Source: Bradyrhizobium liaoningense (GTDB taxonomy: Bacteria; Pseudomonadota; Alphaproteobacteria; Rhizobiales; Xanthobacteraceae). Taken from it: 64,000 nt of DNA. The translations under genes were made by a program, and so were the position numbers. Numbering within the stretch: the first letter of the stretch is position 1; each line of letters begins with the position of its first letter. The notes beneath the pieces are model-generated. The model did no database searches. It was given only the letters and a program-made list of their open reading frames with translations, and was not told where the DNA came from. The stretch is taken from the NCBI RefSeq assembly GCF_018130955.1, contig NZ_JAFCJM010000013.1, positions 1 to 64,000 of the forward strand. The letters are read 5' to 3'. Positions 56,906 through 64,000 of the stretch are shown here, piece after piece.

Positions 56906-58074
56906 GTGTGATGCGGCTTGTTCTTGCGTTCCTGCTGCTGATACCGGCCGCTGCCTGCGCGGGCGAGTTGCGCGGCACCGGCAATCTCGGCCTGATCGTC
57001 GAGCGCGCGACCGGCTCGGTACTGATCGTCGACACCACCGCGCGCAAGCCGATCGGCCGGGTGGAGGGTCTCGGCGATCTCTCGCATGCATCGGCGGTGT
57101 TCTCGCCGGATCAGCGCTACGCCTATGTGTTCGGCCGCGACGGCGGCCTGACCAAGGTCGACATGCTCGACGCCGTCATCGCCAGGCGCATCGTGCAGGC
57201 CGGAAACGCGATCGGCGGCGCGATCTCCGATGACGGTGCGTTGATCGCGGTGTCGAATTACGAGCCCGGCGGCGTGCGGGTGTTCGACGCCAGGACGCTC
57301 GATCCGGTCGCCAGCATTCCGGCCGTCGGCGCCGACGGCAAGACGTCGAAGACGGTCGGGCTTGTCGATCTGCCCGGACGTCGCTTCGCCTGGGCGCTCT
57401 ATGACGCAGGCGAGATCTGGGTCGGTGATCTCAGGGATGTCGAGGCGCCCGCCGTGACGCGGCTCGCCGGTGTCGGCAAGCTGCCCTATGACGGCAACGT
57501 CACGACGGACGGGCGCCACTACCTCGCCGGCCTGTTCGGCGAGGACGGTGTCGTGCATGTCGACACCTGGCGGCAGCCGCTGAAGGCCGAGCGCATCCTC
57601 AATGGCTACGGCCGTGGCGAACAACCTCTGCCGGTCTACAAGATGCCGCATCTGGAGGGCTGGGCTGCCGTCGGCGACAGGCTGCTGCTGCCGGCGGTCG
57701 GACGGCACGAATTGATCGCGGTCGATCTGCGCAGCTTTGCCGAAGCCGGCCGCGTCGCGACCCACGGCCAGCCGGTGTTCGCGGTGGCGCGGCCGGACGG
57801 CCGCCATGTCTGGGTCAACTTTGCCCATCCGCACAACGACACCATCGAGATCGTCGAGACGGAGACGCTGAAGGTCGTTCACCGGCTGACGCCGGGGCCG
57901 GCCGTGCTGCACATGGAGTTCACGCCGCGCGGCAACGAGGTGTGGGTCTCGGTGCGCGACGCCGATCGCATCGACATCTACGACGCCGTGTCCTTCGCCA
58001 AGAAGGGGGAAATCGTGGCGCAAAAGCCATCCGGCATCTTCTTCACCGCACGTGCGACGAGGATCGGACAATGA
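56902..58074 (+). CDS. nirF: NirF, haem d1 biosynthesis protein
   Basis: 390 residues. A signal peptide ends in LLIPAAACAGE, with a Cys that might be lipidated; the rest is a beta-propeller related to the d1 domain of NirS but without haem c. It acts late in haem d1 synthesis in the periplasm. Coupled to nirC and nirDL by 4-base overlaps. Confidence 0.95.
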   Translation: MSVMRLVLAFLLLIPAAACAGELRGTGNLGLIVERATGSVLIVDTTARKPIGRVEGLGDLSHASAVFSPDQRYAYVFGRDGGLTKVDMLDAVIARRIVQAGNAIGGAISDDGALIAVSNYEPGGVRVFDARTLDPVASIPAVGADGKTSKTVGLVDLPGRRFAWALYDAGEIWVGDLRDVEAPAVTRLAGVGKLPYDGNVTTDGRHYLAGLFGEDGVVHVDTWRQPLKAERILNGYGRGEQPLPVYKMPHLEGWAAVGDRLLLPAVGRHELIAVDLRSFAEAGRVATHGQPVFAVARPDGRHVWVNFAHPHNDTIEIVETETLKVVHRLTPGPAVLHMEFTPRGNEVWVSVRDADRIDIYDAVSFAKKGEIVAQKPSGIFFTARATRIGQ

Positions 58075-59057
58075 CGCCGACGTCCATCGAGCTCTCCCTG
58101 ATCGATCGCTGGCAGCATGGCTTTCCCCTGGTCGACAAGCCGTTCGAGGTGGTGGCGCGCGCCGCGGCGCTGGAGGAGCGGGAGACCATCGACGTCTTCC
58201 GCCGCTGCCAGGCGCGCGACCTGATCTCGCGGGTCGGCGCCGTGGTCAGGCCGAATACGGTCGGCGCAAGCACGCTCGCGGCGCTCCAGGTTCCGCCCGA
58301 TCGGCTGGAGGAGGTCGCGCGGATCGTCAGCCGCCAGCCGTTCGTCACTCACAATTACGAGCGCGAGCACGATCTCAATCTCTGGTTCGTGGTCGCCGGT
58401 GGCGACACGGATGCGATCGCCACGACGATCCGCGCTATCGAGAACCAGGCGGGCCTGACCGCGGTCGTGTTGCCGATGGTGCGGGCCTATCATCTCGGTC
58501 TCGGCTTTCCGCTCGGCGCGGCGTGTGCGCAGAAGGGCAGGACGGTCCGCCCGATCGAGGCGTACACACCGGATCCGCGCGATCGCAACATCCTTGCCGC
58601 GATCGAGAATGGTCTTCCGCTGGTCGAACATCCCTATCGTGCGGTTGCCGACCGGCTCGCACTCGACCAGGCCGAGGTGATCGCGCGGCTGGAGCATCTG
58701 ATCGAGGCCGGCGTGGTGACCCGGTTCGGCTGTGTCGTGCGGCACGACAAGCTCGGCTTCAGGTCCAATGCGATGGCGGTGTGGGAAATCCCGGACGAGA
58801 GCGTCGAAGAGGTCGCCGCGACCTTTGCCCGGCATCCCGGCGTCACCCTGTGCTACCAGCGCCCGCGCCGGCTGCCGCTCTGGCCCTACAATCTCTTCTG
58901 CATGGTCCATGCGCGATCGCGCCACGATGCCCATGCGGTCATCGACGAGCTCAATCTGCTGGCCGACACCGGCTTGCGGCGGCAGGCGGTGTTGTTCTCC
59001 AGGCGCTGCTTCAAGCAGCGCGGCGCCGTTTTCTCCAGCCGTAGCGGAGCGAATTGA
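58071..59057 (+). CDS. nirDL: NirDL, sirohaem decarboxylase fusion
   Basis: 328 residues: a NirD-like half (about 1-165) joined to a NirL-like half, each with a Lrp/AsnC-type helix-turn-helix-like region and a ligand domain. Repeated landmarks are FVTHNYEREHDLNLWFVV in the first half and CYQRPRRLPLWPYNLFCMVH in the second. With NirG and NirH it decarboxylates sirohaem to didecarboxysirohaem. The fusion is also found in Paracoccus. Confidence 0.95.
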   Translation: MTPTSIELSLIDRWQHGFPLVDKPFEVVARAAALEERETIDVFRRCQARDLISRVGAVVRPNTVGASTLAALQVPPDRLEEVARIVSRQPFVTHNYEREHDLNLWFVVAGGDTDAIATTIRAIENQAGLTAVVLPMVRAYHLGLGFPLGAACAQKGRTVRPIEAYTPDPRDRNILAAIENGLPLVEHPYRAVADRLALDQAEVIARLEHLIEAGVVTRFGCVVRHDKLGFRSNAMAVWEIPDESVEEVAATFARHPGVTLCYQRPRRLPLWPYNLFCMVHARSRHDAHAVIDELNLLADTGLRRQAVLFSRRCFKQRGAVFSSRSGAN

Positions 59058-59509
59058 TGCGTCCGCTCGACCCGACCGAAAGAGCCGTCGTGAACGCCCT
59101 GCAAGGCGGCTTTCCGCTGACGCAGCGGCCGTTTCGCGATGCCGGCGCCAGGCTTGGTCTCAGCGAGGGCGAGCTGATCGACTGTCTCGGCGGCCTCATC
59201 GCCGGCGGGCAGTTGAGCCGGTTCGGTCCGCTCTGGAATGCCGAACAGCTCGGCGGGGCGGTTTGCCTCGCGGCGATGGCCGTCCCACCGGAGCGCTTCG
59301 ACGAGGTCGCAGAGCTCGTCAACGCCCATCCGGAGATCGCGCACAATTATGAGCGCGATCACGAGCTGAACATGTGGTTCGTGGTGTCGGCCGCAGAGGC
59401 CGGCCGGATCGATCGGGTGATCGCCGAGATCGCGTGCGAGACCGGCCTTGCGGTCCGTGCCATGCCCAAGACGCGCGAATTCTTCGTCGGCTTTCGTGTC
59501 GAGGTCTGA
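59057..59509 (+). CDS. nirG: NirG, sirohaem decarboxylase subunit
   Basis: 150 residues, AsnC-like fold with the family core IAHNYERDHELNMWFVV. Part of the NirDLGH decarboxylase that converts sirohaem on the way to haem d1. ATG 59057 shares a base with the nirDL stop; TTG 59054 is possible. Confidence 0.93.
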   Translation: MRPLDPTERAVVNALQGGFPLTQRPFRDAGARLGLSEGELIDCLGGLIAGGQLSRFGPLWNAEQLGGAVCLAAMAVPPERFDEVAELVNAHPEIAHNYERDHELNMWFVVSAAEAGRIDRVIAEIACETGLAVRAMPKTREFFVGFRVEV

Positions 59510-59511
59510 TC

Positions 59512-59988
59512 ATGCTGGATGCCATTGATCGCAGGCTGGTCGCAGCCACACAGGCAGGGCTCCCGCTCGTGCCGGAGCCCTATCGCGTACTTGCAGACCA
59601 GCTTGGCCTCGACGAACTCGAGGTGACCGGACGGCTCAAGCGCCTGCTCGTGTCAGGCGCGATCCGCCGCATCGGCGCGATCCCGAACCACTATGCGCTC
59701 GGCTACACCGCCAACGGCATGTCGGTGTGGGATATCGCCGACAACGACATTGCGGACATCGGCGCCAGGGTCGGCGCGCTCGAATTCGTGACGCATTGCT
59801 ATGAGCGGCCGCGGCACCTGCCGCTCTGGCCGTACAACCTGTTTGCGATGGTGCACGGACGGACGCGGGATGAGGTCCGGAGCAAGGTCGCCGAGATTGC
59901 CGCGCTCGTCGGTCCGGCTTCGCGCGCCCACGAGGTGCTGTTCTCGACCCGGATCCTGAAGAAGACCGGCCTTCGCATCGCGGCCTGA
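59512..59988 (+). CDS. nirH: NirH, sirohaem decarboxylase subunit
   Basis: 158 residues. HCYERPRHLPLWPYNLFAMV is closely related to the second half of NirDL, showing the internal duplication that built this enzyme. Starts two bases after nirG. Confidence 0.94.
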   Translation: MLDAIDRRLVAATQAGLPLVPEPYRVLADQLGLDELEVTGRLKRLLVSGAIRRIGAIPNHYALGYTANGMSVWDIADNDIADIGARVGALEFVTHCYERPRHLPLWPYNLFAMVHGRTRDEVRSKVAEIAALVGPASRAHEVLFSTRILKKTGLRIAA

Positions 59989-60003
59989 ACACAAGGAGCG
60001 GTC

Positions 60004-61212
60004 ATGTTCCGCCTCAGCCAATATCTGCGCGAACTGGATAAGCCGGCGCCCGCGGGGCCGGTGCGTCAGCCGCCTGGGCCCGTCGTGATCTGGAACCTGA
60101 TCCGGCGCTGCAACCTGACCTGCAAGCATTGCTATTCGATCTCGGGCGATGTCGATTTTCCCGGTGAGCTCTCGACCGCGCAGGTCTTCCACGTCATGGA
60201 CGACCTCAAGGCCTTCCGCGTTCCGGTGCTGATCCTGTCCGGCGGCGAGCCCCTGATGCGGCCGGACATTTTTGAGATTTCCGCACGCGCCAAGGCGATG
60301 CGGTTCTATGTCGGCCTGTCCTCCAACGGAACGCTGGTCGATGCTGGTATGGCCGACCGCATCCGCGATGTCGGCTACGACTATGTCGGCATTTCGCTCG
60401 ACGGCATCGGCGCGACCCACGACCGCTTCCGACGCAAGGAGGGTGCCTATCAGCAGGCGCTGGGCGGCCTGCGGCAGCTGCGCGATCGCGGCATCAAGGT
60501 CGGCGTCCGCTTCACCATGACCGAGGACAATGCGGCCGAGCTGCCGCGCCTGCTCGATCTCGTCGAAGAGGAAGGATTTCCAAAATTCTATCTCTCGCAT
60601 CTCGTCTATGCCGGCCGCGGTAACAAGAACCGCGGCGACGATGCGCTGTGGCAGACGACGCGGCAGGCGATGGACATGGTGATCGCGCGCGCCTGGCGCT
60701 GGGCACAGGCCGGCAGCGAGATGGAGATCGTGACCGGCAACAACGACGCCGATGCGGTCTATCTCCTGCATTGGGCCGAGCGGAATGCGCCGGAGCGCGT
60801 GAGTGATCTGCGCGCAAAACTGATGCGCTGGGGCGGCAATTCCTCCGGCGTCAACGTCGCCAATATCGACAATCTCGGCAATGTCCATCCCGATACCATG
60901 TGGTGGCACCACGACCTCGGCAATGTGAAGGCTCGTCCGTTCTCTGAGATCTGGACCGATCTGTCCGATACGATCATGGCAGGCCTGAAGCAGAGGCCGC
61001 GTCGGGTCTCGGGCCGTTGCGGCGCTTGCGCGTACTTCGACATTTGCAATGGCAACACCCGCGTGCGCGCGCAACGCATCACCGGGGACGCCTGGGCGGA
61101 AGATCCCGGCTGCTATCTGAGCGACGAGGAGATCGGCCTGACAGTATCAAGCGCGCGCGTAAAGACCAGCATCTATCGCGGAGCACGTCATGAAGCACCG
61201 CTCTCTGTCTAG
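60004..61212 (+). CDS. nirJ: NirJ, radical SAM haem d1 synthase
   Basis: 402 residues. The radical SAM cluster motif is CNLTCKHC, followed by the SAM-binding ILSGGEPLMRPD. A C-terminal SPASM-like region (CGACAYFDICNGNTR and a later Cys in GCYLSD) holds a second cluster. It replaces two propionates of didecarboxysirohaem with carbonyl groups. ACAAGGAGCG precedes the ATG. It overlaps nirN by 23 bases. Confidence 0.96.
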   Translation: MFRLSQYLRELDKPAPAGPVRQPPGPVVIWNLIRRCNLTCKHCYSISGDVDFPGELSTAQVFHVMDDLKAFRVPVLILSGGEPLMRPDIFEISARAKAMRFYVGLSSNGTLVDAGMADRIRDVGYDYVGISLDGIGATHDRFRRKEGAYQQALGGLRQLRDRGIKVGVRFTMTEDNAAELPRLLDLVEEEGFPKFYLSHLVYAGRGNKNRGDDALWQTTRQAMDMVIARAWRWAQAGSEMEIVTGNNDADAVYLLHWAERNAPERVSDLRAKLMRWGGNSSGVNVANIDNLGNVHPDTMWWHHDLGNVKARPFSEIWTDLSDTIMAGLKQRPRRVSGRCGACAYFDICNGNTRVRAQRITGDAWAEDPGCYLSDEEIGLTVSSARVKTSIYRGARHEAPLSV

Positions 61213-62755
61213 CTGGCTCTGCATCGCGCTTGCGCTCGGCGCGCTGACCGGTCCCGCTCGCGCAGAGCCGGATGCGGCAAAACTGTTCGCCGACAATTGT
61301 GCGGAATGCCATGGCGGCGATCGGCTCGGCCGGCTCGGACCGGCATTGCTGCCCGAGAATCTCGGCCGCATGACGGGCGCCCGCGCAGCCTCAGTCATCG
61401 CCGACGGCCGCACCGCCACCCAGATGCCGGGTTTTGCAGACAAGCTCGGCAAGGATGAGATCGCCGCGCTCGCCGCCTTCATTGCGTCGCCCTTGCCGTC
61501 GGTGCCGATCTGGGGTGCGAGCGATATCGAGGCCAGTCGCGTTACGCATGCGTCGGCGCCAAGACTCGACCGTCCGCGCTTTGCGGCCGATCCGATGAAC
61601 CTGTTCGTCGTCGTCGAGGCGGGCGATCACCACGCGACGATCCTCGATGGCGATCATTTCGAGCCGCTGACGCGGTTCGAAACGCGCTTCGCGCTGCATG
61701 GCGGCCCAAAGTTCACCCCGGACGGACGCTACGTGTTCTTCATGTCGCGCGACGGCTGGGTCAGCAAATATGATCTCTGGACATTGACCATGCTGGCCGA
61801 GGTCCGCGCCGGTATCAATTCGCGTAACATCGCGATCTCGCCTGACGGCAGGCACATTGCGGTGGCCAATTATCTGCCGCATACGCTGGTGATGCTGTCG
61901 ACGGACGATCTCGCGGTCGAGAAGATCTTTGATGTCAGGGATCGCAAGGGCAATTCATCCCGGGTGTCGGCCGTCTATCAGGCGCCGTCGCGCAACAGCT
62001 TCATCGCGGCGCTAAAGGACGTTCCCGAGATCTGGGAGGTCGCAACCGACGCGAACGCACCGCCGGTCTATTCCGGTCTCGTGCACAGCCACGAGAAGGG
62101 CATGATCGAGGCGCTGCCGTCTTCGCAGGGCCTGTTCGCGTTGCGCCGGATCGAGACGCCGGAACCGCTCGACGATTTCTTCTTCGATCCACCGTATCGC
62201 AATTTGATCGGCTCGGCGCGGGAGGGCAGGGCTATCGTCATCAACCTCACCACCGGCCGCGACATCAAGGCGCTCGACCTGCCGGGGTTGCCGCATCTCG
62301 GCTCGGGCATCACCTGGACCTGGAACGGCCGGGCTGTGATGGCGACGCCGCTACTGAAGGCGGGCAAGATCAGCGTGCTCGATATGCAGGACTGGTCACC
62401 GGTCAAGACGATCGAAACGCCCGGGCCCGGCTTCTTCATGCGCAGTCACGAGAACACGCCCTACGCCTGGACCGACAGCATGATGAGCGCGACGAAGGAT
62501 ACGCTCTCGATCGTCGACAAGCGCACGCTGGAGGTGGTTCGCAGCGTGACCCCCGAGCCCGGCAAGACCGCGGCCCATGTCGAGTTCGACCGATACGGAC
62601 GCCACGCCCTGGTCTCGATCTGGGAAGACAAGGGCGCGCTCGTGGTTTACGATGCAGCGACATTCGCCGAGGTGAAGCGCATTCCGATGTCGCGTCCCTC
62701 GGGCAAGTACAACGTGTGGAATAAGATCACCTTTTCCGATGGCACCAGTCATTGA
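61190..62755 (+). CDS. nirN: NirN, dihydro-haem d1 dehydrogenase
   Basis: 521 residues. The signal peptide ends in GPARAE; the haem c site is CAECH, and a NirS-like propeller follows. It oxidises dihydro-haem d1 to haem d1 in the periplasm and hands it to NirS. Its N-terminal domain is shorter than that of NirS. Gene order and overlap with nirJ match Paracoccus nir clusters. Confidence 0.94.
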   Translation: MKHRSLSSWLCIALALGALTGPARAEPDAAKLFADNCAECHGGDRLGRLGPALLPENLGRMTGARAASVIADGRTATQMPGFADKLGKDEIAALAAFIASPLPSVPIWGASDIEASRVTHASAPRLDRPRFAADPMNLFVVVEAGDHHATILDGDHFEPLTRFETRFALHGGPKFTPDGRYVFFMSRDGWVSKYDLWTLTMLAEVRAGINSRNIAISPDGRHIAVANYLPHTLVMLSTDDLAVEKIFDVRDRKGNSSRVSAVYQAPSRNSFIAALKDVPEIWEVATDANAPPVYSGLVHSHEKGMIEALPSSQGLFALRRIETPEPLDDFFFDPPYRNLIGSAREGRAIVINLTTGRDIKALDLPGLPHLGSGITWTWNGRAVMATPLLKAGKISVLDMQDWSPVKTIETPGPGFFMRSHENTPYAWTDSMMSATKDTLSIVDKRTLEVVRSVTPEPGKTAAHVEFDRYGRHALVSIWEDKGALVVYDAATFAEVKRIPMSRPSGKYNVWNKITFSDGTSH

Positions 62756-63482
62756 ACGAGCAGGCAGCTCGTCACGGACCGGCTTGCTGCTCGCCGCGCA
62801 TGGCGAGCGGCGGCCGGACGCCGGCAACGAGGGCGTGTTTCGCATCGCTGAGGCGCTCGCCGGTCGGGGACTGGAGGTTGCCGTCGGCTTCATCTCGGGC
62901 GTACCGTCGGTCCGCGAGGCACTGCAAACGCTGGTTGCCGATCGCATCCTGGTCTATCCGCTGTTTGCCGCCAACGGCTATTTCACCCGGGATCGGCTGG
63001 TGCAGATCCTGGAGGAGGCCAACAAGGCCGGTCGCAGCGTCGAGATGCTGACGCCGCTCGGGCTCGATCCCGGCTTGCCCCACGTCGTGATGCAGCAGGC
63101 ATTGGGCGCGGCGCATGAGCACGAACTGACGCCGGCCGCCTGTACGGTGATTCTGCTGGCGCATGGCTCGCAGCGCAACCCGGCCTCCCGCCAATCCACC
63201 GAGGAGCTTGCGCGTGCGCTCGAACGGCACGGCGTCTTTCGCAAGGTTGAGGTCGCCTTCCTCGAGGAACAGCCCTCGCTTGATGACACGGCCGCGGCGC
63301 TCGCCGGTCCTGCGGTCGTTGTCGGGGTGTTCTCAGGCGAGGGCCTGCACGGGGCAAGGGATGCGCCTGGGCTGGTCGCGCGGCTCGGCCGCCGCGACGT
63401 CGTGTTTGCCGGCATCATGGGAACCGCTCCCGGCATCGCCGACCTGGTGGCGCAGGCAGTTGCCGCGAGGCAGGCGACCTGA
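62739..63482 (+). CDS. CbiX/SirB-type chelatase-like protein
   Basis: 247 residues, two CbiX-like halves. The first half starts LLLAAHGERRPDAGN but has ANGYFTRDR where the second His of the site is expected. The second half has both: LLAHGSQRNP and EGLHGARDAPGL. It overlaps nirN by 17 bases, so it belongs to the haem d1 operon. The likely task is iron insertion into sirohydrochlorin to give the sirohaem used by NirDLGH. NirE stops at precorrin-2 and no CysG-like enzyme is in view. Confidence 0.82.
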   Translation: MAPVIERAGSSSRTGLLLAAHGERRPDAGNEGVFRIAEALAGRGLEVAVGFISGVPSVREALQTLVADRILVYPLFAANGYFTRDRLVQILEEANKAGRSVEMLTPLGLDPGLPHVVMQQALGAAHEHELTPAACTVILLAHGSQRNPASRQSTEELARALERHGVFRKVEVAFLEEQPSLDDTAAALAGPAVVVGVFSGEGLHGARDAPGLVARLGRRDVVFAGIMGTAPGIADLVAQAVAARQAT

Positions 63483-63487
63483 CGCGG

Positions 63488-64000
63488 TCAGGGACGAGCT
63501 GCGTCAGTCCCCCAGGCTTGCGCCGGCGCCGACACGTTTGCGAGATCGAGCAGGTTGATTGCGCGACAGGCGATCTGGTCGACCATCTCCGCGAGCGACT
63601 GCGGCTTCAGGTAAAAGGCCGGCAGCGGCGGCGCGATGATCGCACCGGTTTCGGTCACCTGTTGCATGGCTCGGAGATGGCCGAGATGCAGCGGGCTATC
63701 GCGCACCAGAAGCACCAGGCGCCGCCGTTCCTTGAGCTGCACGTCGGCGGCACGCACCAGGAGATTGTCGAGCTGCCCATAGGCGATGGCTGACAGCGTG
63801 CGGACGGAGCAGGGCGCCACGATCATCCCCCGGATCGGAAACGAGCCGCTGGCGATGCTCGCGCCGATGTCGGAATGGCCGTGGTGGCGGAAGGCGAGGT
63901 CGCGCAGGTGCGACAGCGCGCCGGTGCCGACCTCTTCGCTCAGCGTACGTTCCGCCGCCGGCGAGACCACGAGATGGACCGCGCAGCGCGGATTCTCCGC
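63488..64000 (-). CDS. ubiX: UbiX-type flavin prenyltransferase (5' end beyond the window)
   Basis: Partial, 170 C-terminal residues. UbiX features include VHLVVSPAAERTL near the cut, ASGSFPIRGMIVAPCSVRTLS with the FMN-binding region, and the C-terminal RRLVLLVRDSPLHLGHL and ITETGAII-like VTETGAIIAPPLPAFY. It makes prenylated FMN for UbiD-type decarboxylases. It converges with the chelatase gene five bases away. A link with haem d1 synthesis is not evident. Confidence 0.88.
   Translation of the reverse strand, partial: AENPRCAVHLVVSPAAERTLSEEVGTGALSHLRDLAFRHHGHSDIGASIASGSFPIRGMIVAPCSVRTLSAIAYGQLDNLLVRAADVQLKERRRLVLLVRDSPLHLGHLRAMQQVTETGAIIAPPLPAFYLKPQSLAEMVDQIACRAINLLDLANVSAPAQAWGTDAARP

Overview
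The window reads as a GC-rich alphaproteobacterial chromosome, most like Bradyrhizobium and relatives. The reasons are the alpha-type H-NS proteins, several complete ABC uptake operons for plant-type carbohydrates and peptides, small twin-arginine peptides of a kind I associate with that genus, and the overall codon use. The assignment is by family resemblance only.

Layout. 1-2.4 kb: a complete IS5-family element sits at the stop codon of an unrecognised Rossmann-like gene. 2.4-6.8 kb: an AT-richer accessory region holds two diverged copies of a three-gene set (small Tat-exported peptide, short coiled-coil protein, H-NS family protein) around a NarL/FixJ response regulator; the second H-NS copy has only the oligomerisation half. 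7-11.8 kb: a MarR regulator, an autotransporter GDSL esterase, a Leu/Ile/Val-type binding protein and an Old Yellow Enzyme. 11.9-20.3 kb: a sulfoquinovose/sulfoquinovosyl-glycerol locus with LacI regulator, two palindromic operators, ABC importer, SDR dehydrogenase and a YihQ-type sulfoquinovosidase. 20.5-26.1 kb: a complete dipeptide-type ABC operon. 26.3-27.7 kb: a ferric-reductase-like flavohaem protein. 28-35.2 kb: a second peptide-type ABC operon joined to a GH51 arabinofuranosidase, so probably an oligosaccharide importer. 35.2-41.5 kb: one 2080-residue kinase/ATPase/hybrid histidine kinase.

41.9-64 kb is a denitrification island. It has a DUF1858 protein, a Crp/Fnr (NNR/DNR-like) regulator, a nine-gene operon built around a CuA-containing haem-copper enzyme whose catalytic tyrosine is replaced by Gln (an eNOR-like nitric oxide reductase), and the nirXI / nirSECF(DL)GHJN cluster for cytochrome cd1 nitrite reductase and haem d1 synthesis, followed by a CbiX-like chelatase and a partial ubiX. 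The same 14-bp box, TTAACCGCGGTCAA, lies 57-61 bp before both the NO-reductase operon and nirS. The two halves therefore look co-regulated: NirS reduces nitrite to NO and the eNOR-like enzyme takes NO to N2O, with the small cytochrome c as a likely shared electron donor. The most novel items are the eNOR-like operon with its cytochrome b/ferredoxin/MvhD fusion, and the duplicated Tat-peptide/coiled-coil/H-NS cassette. No tRNA, rRNA or CRISPR array was seen.
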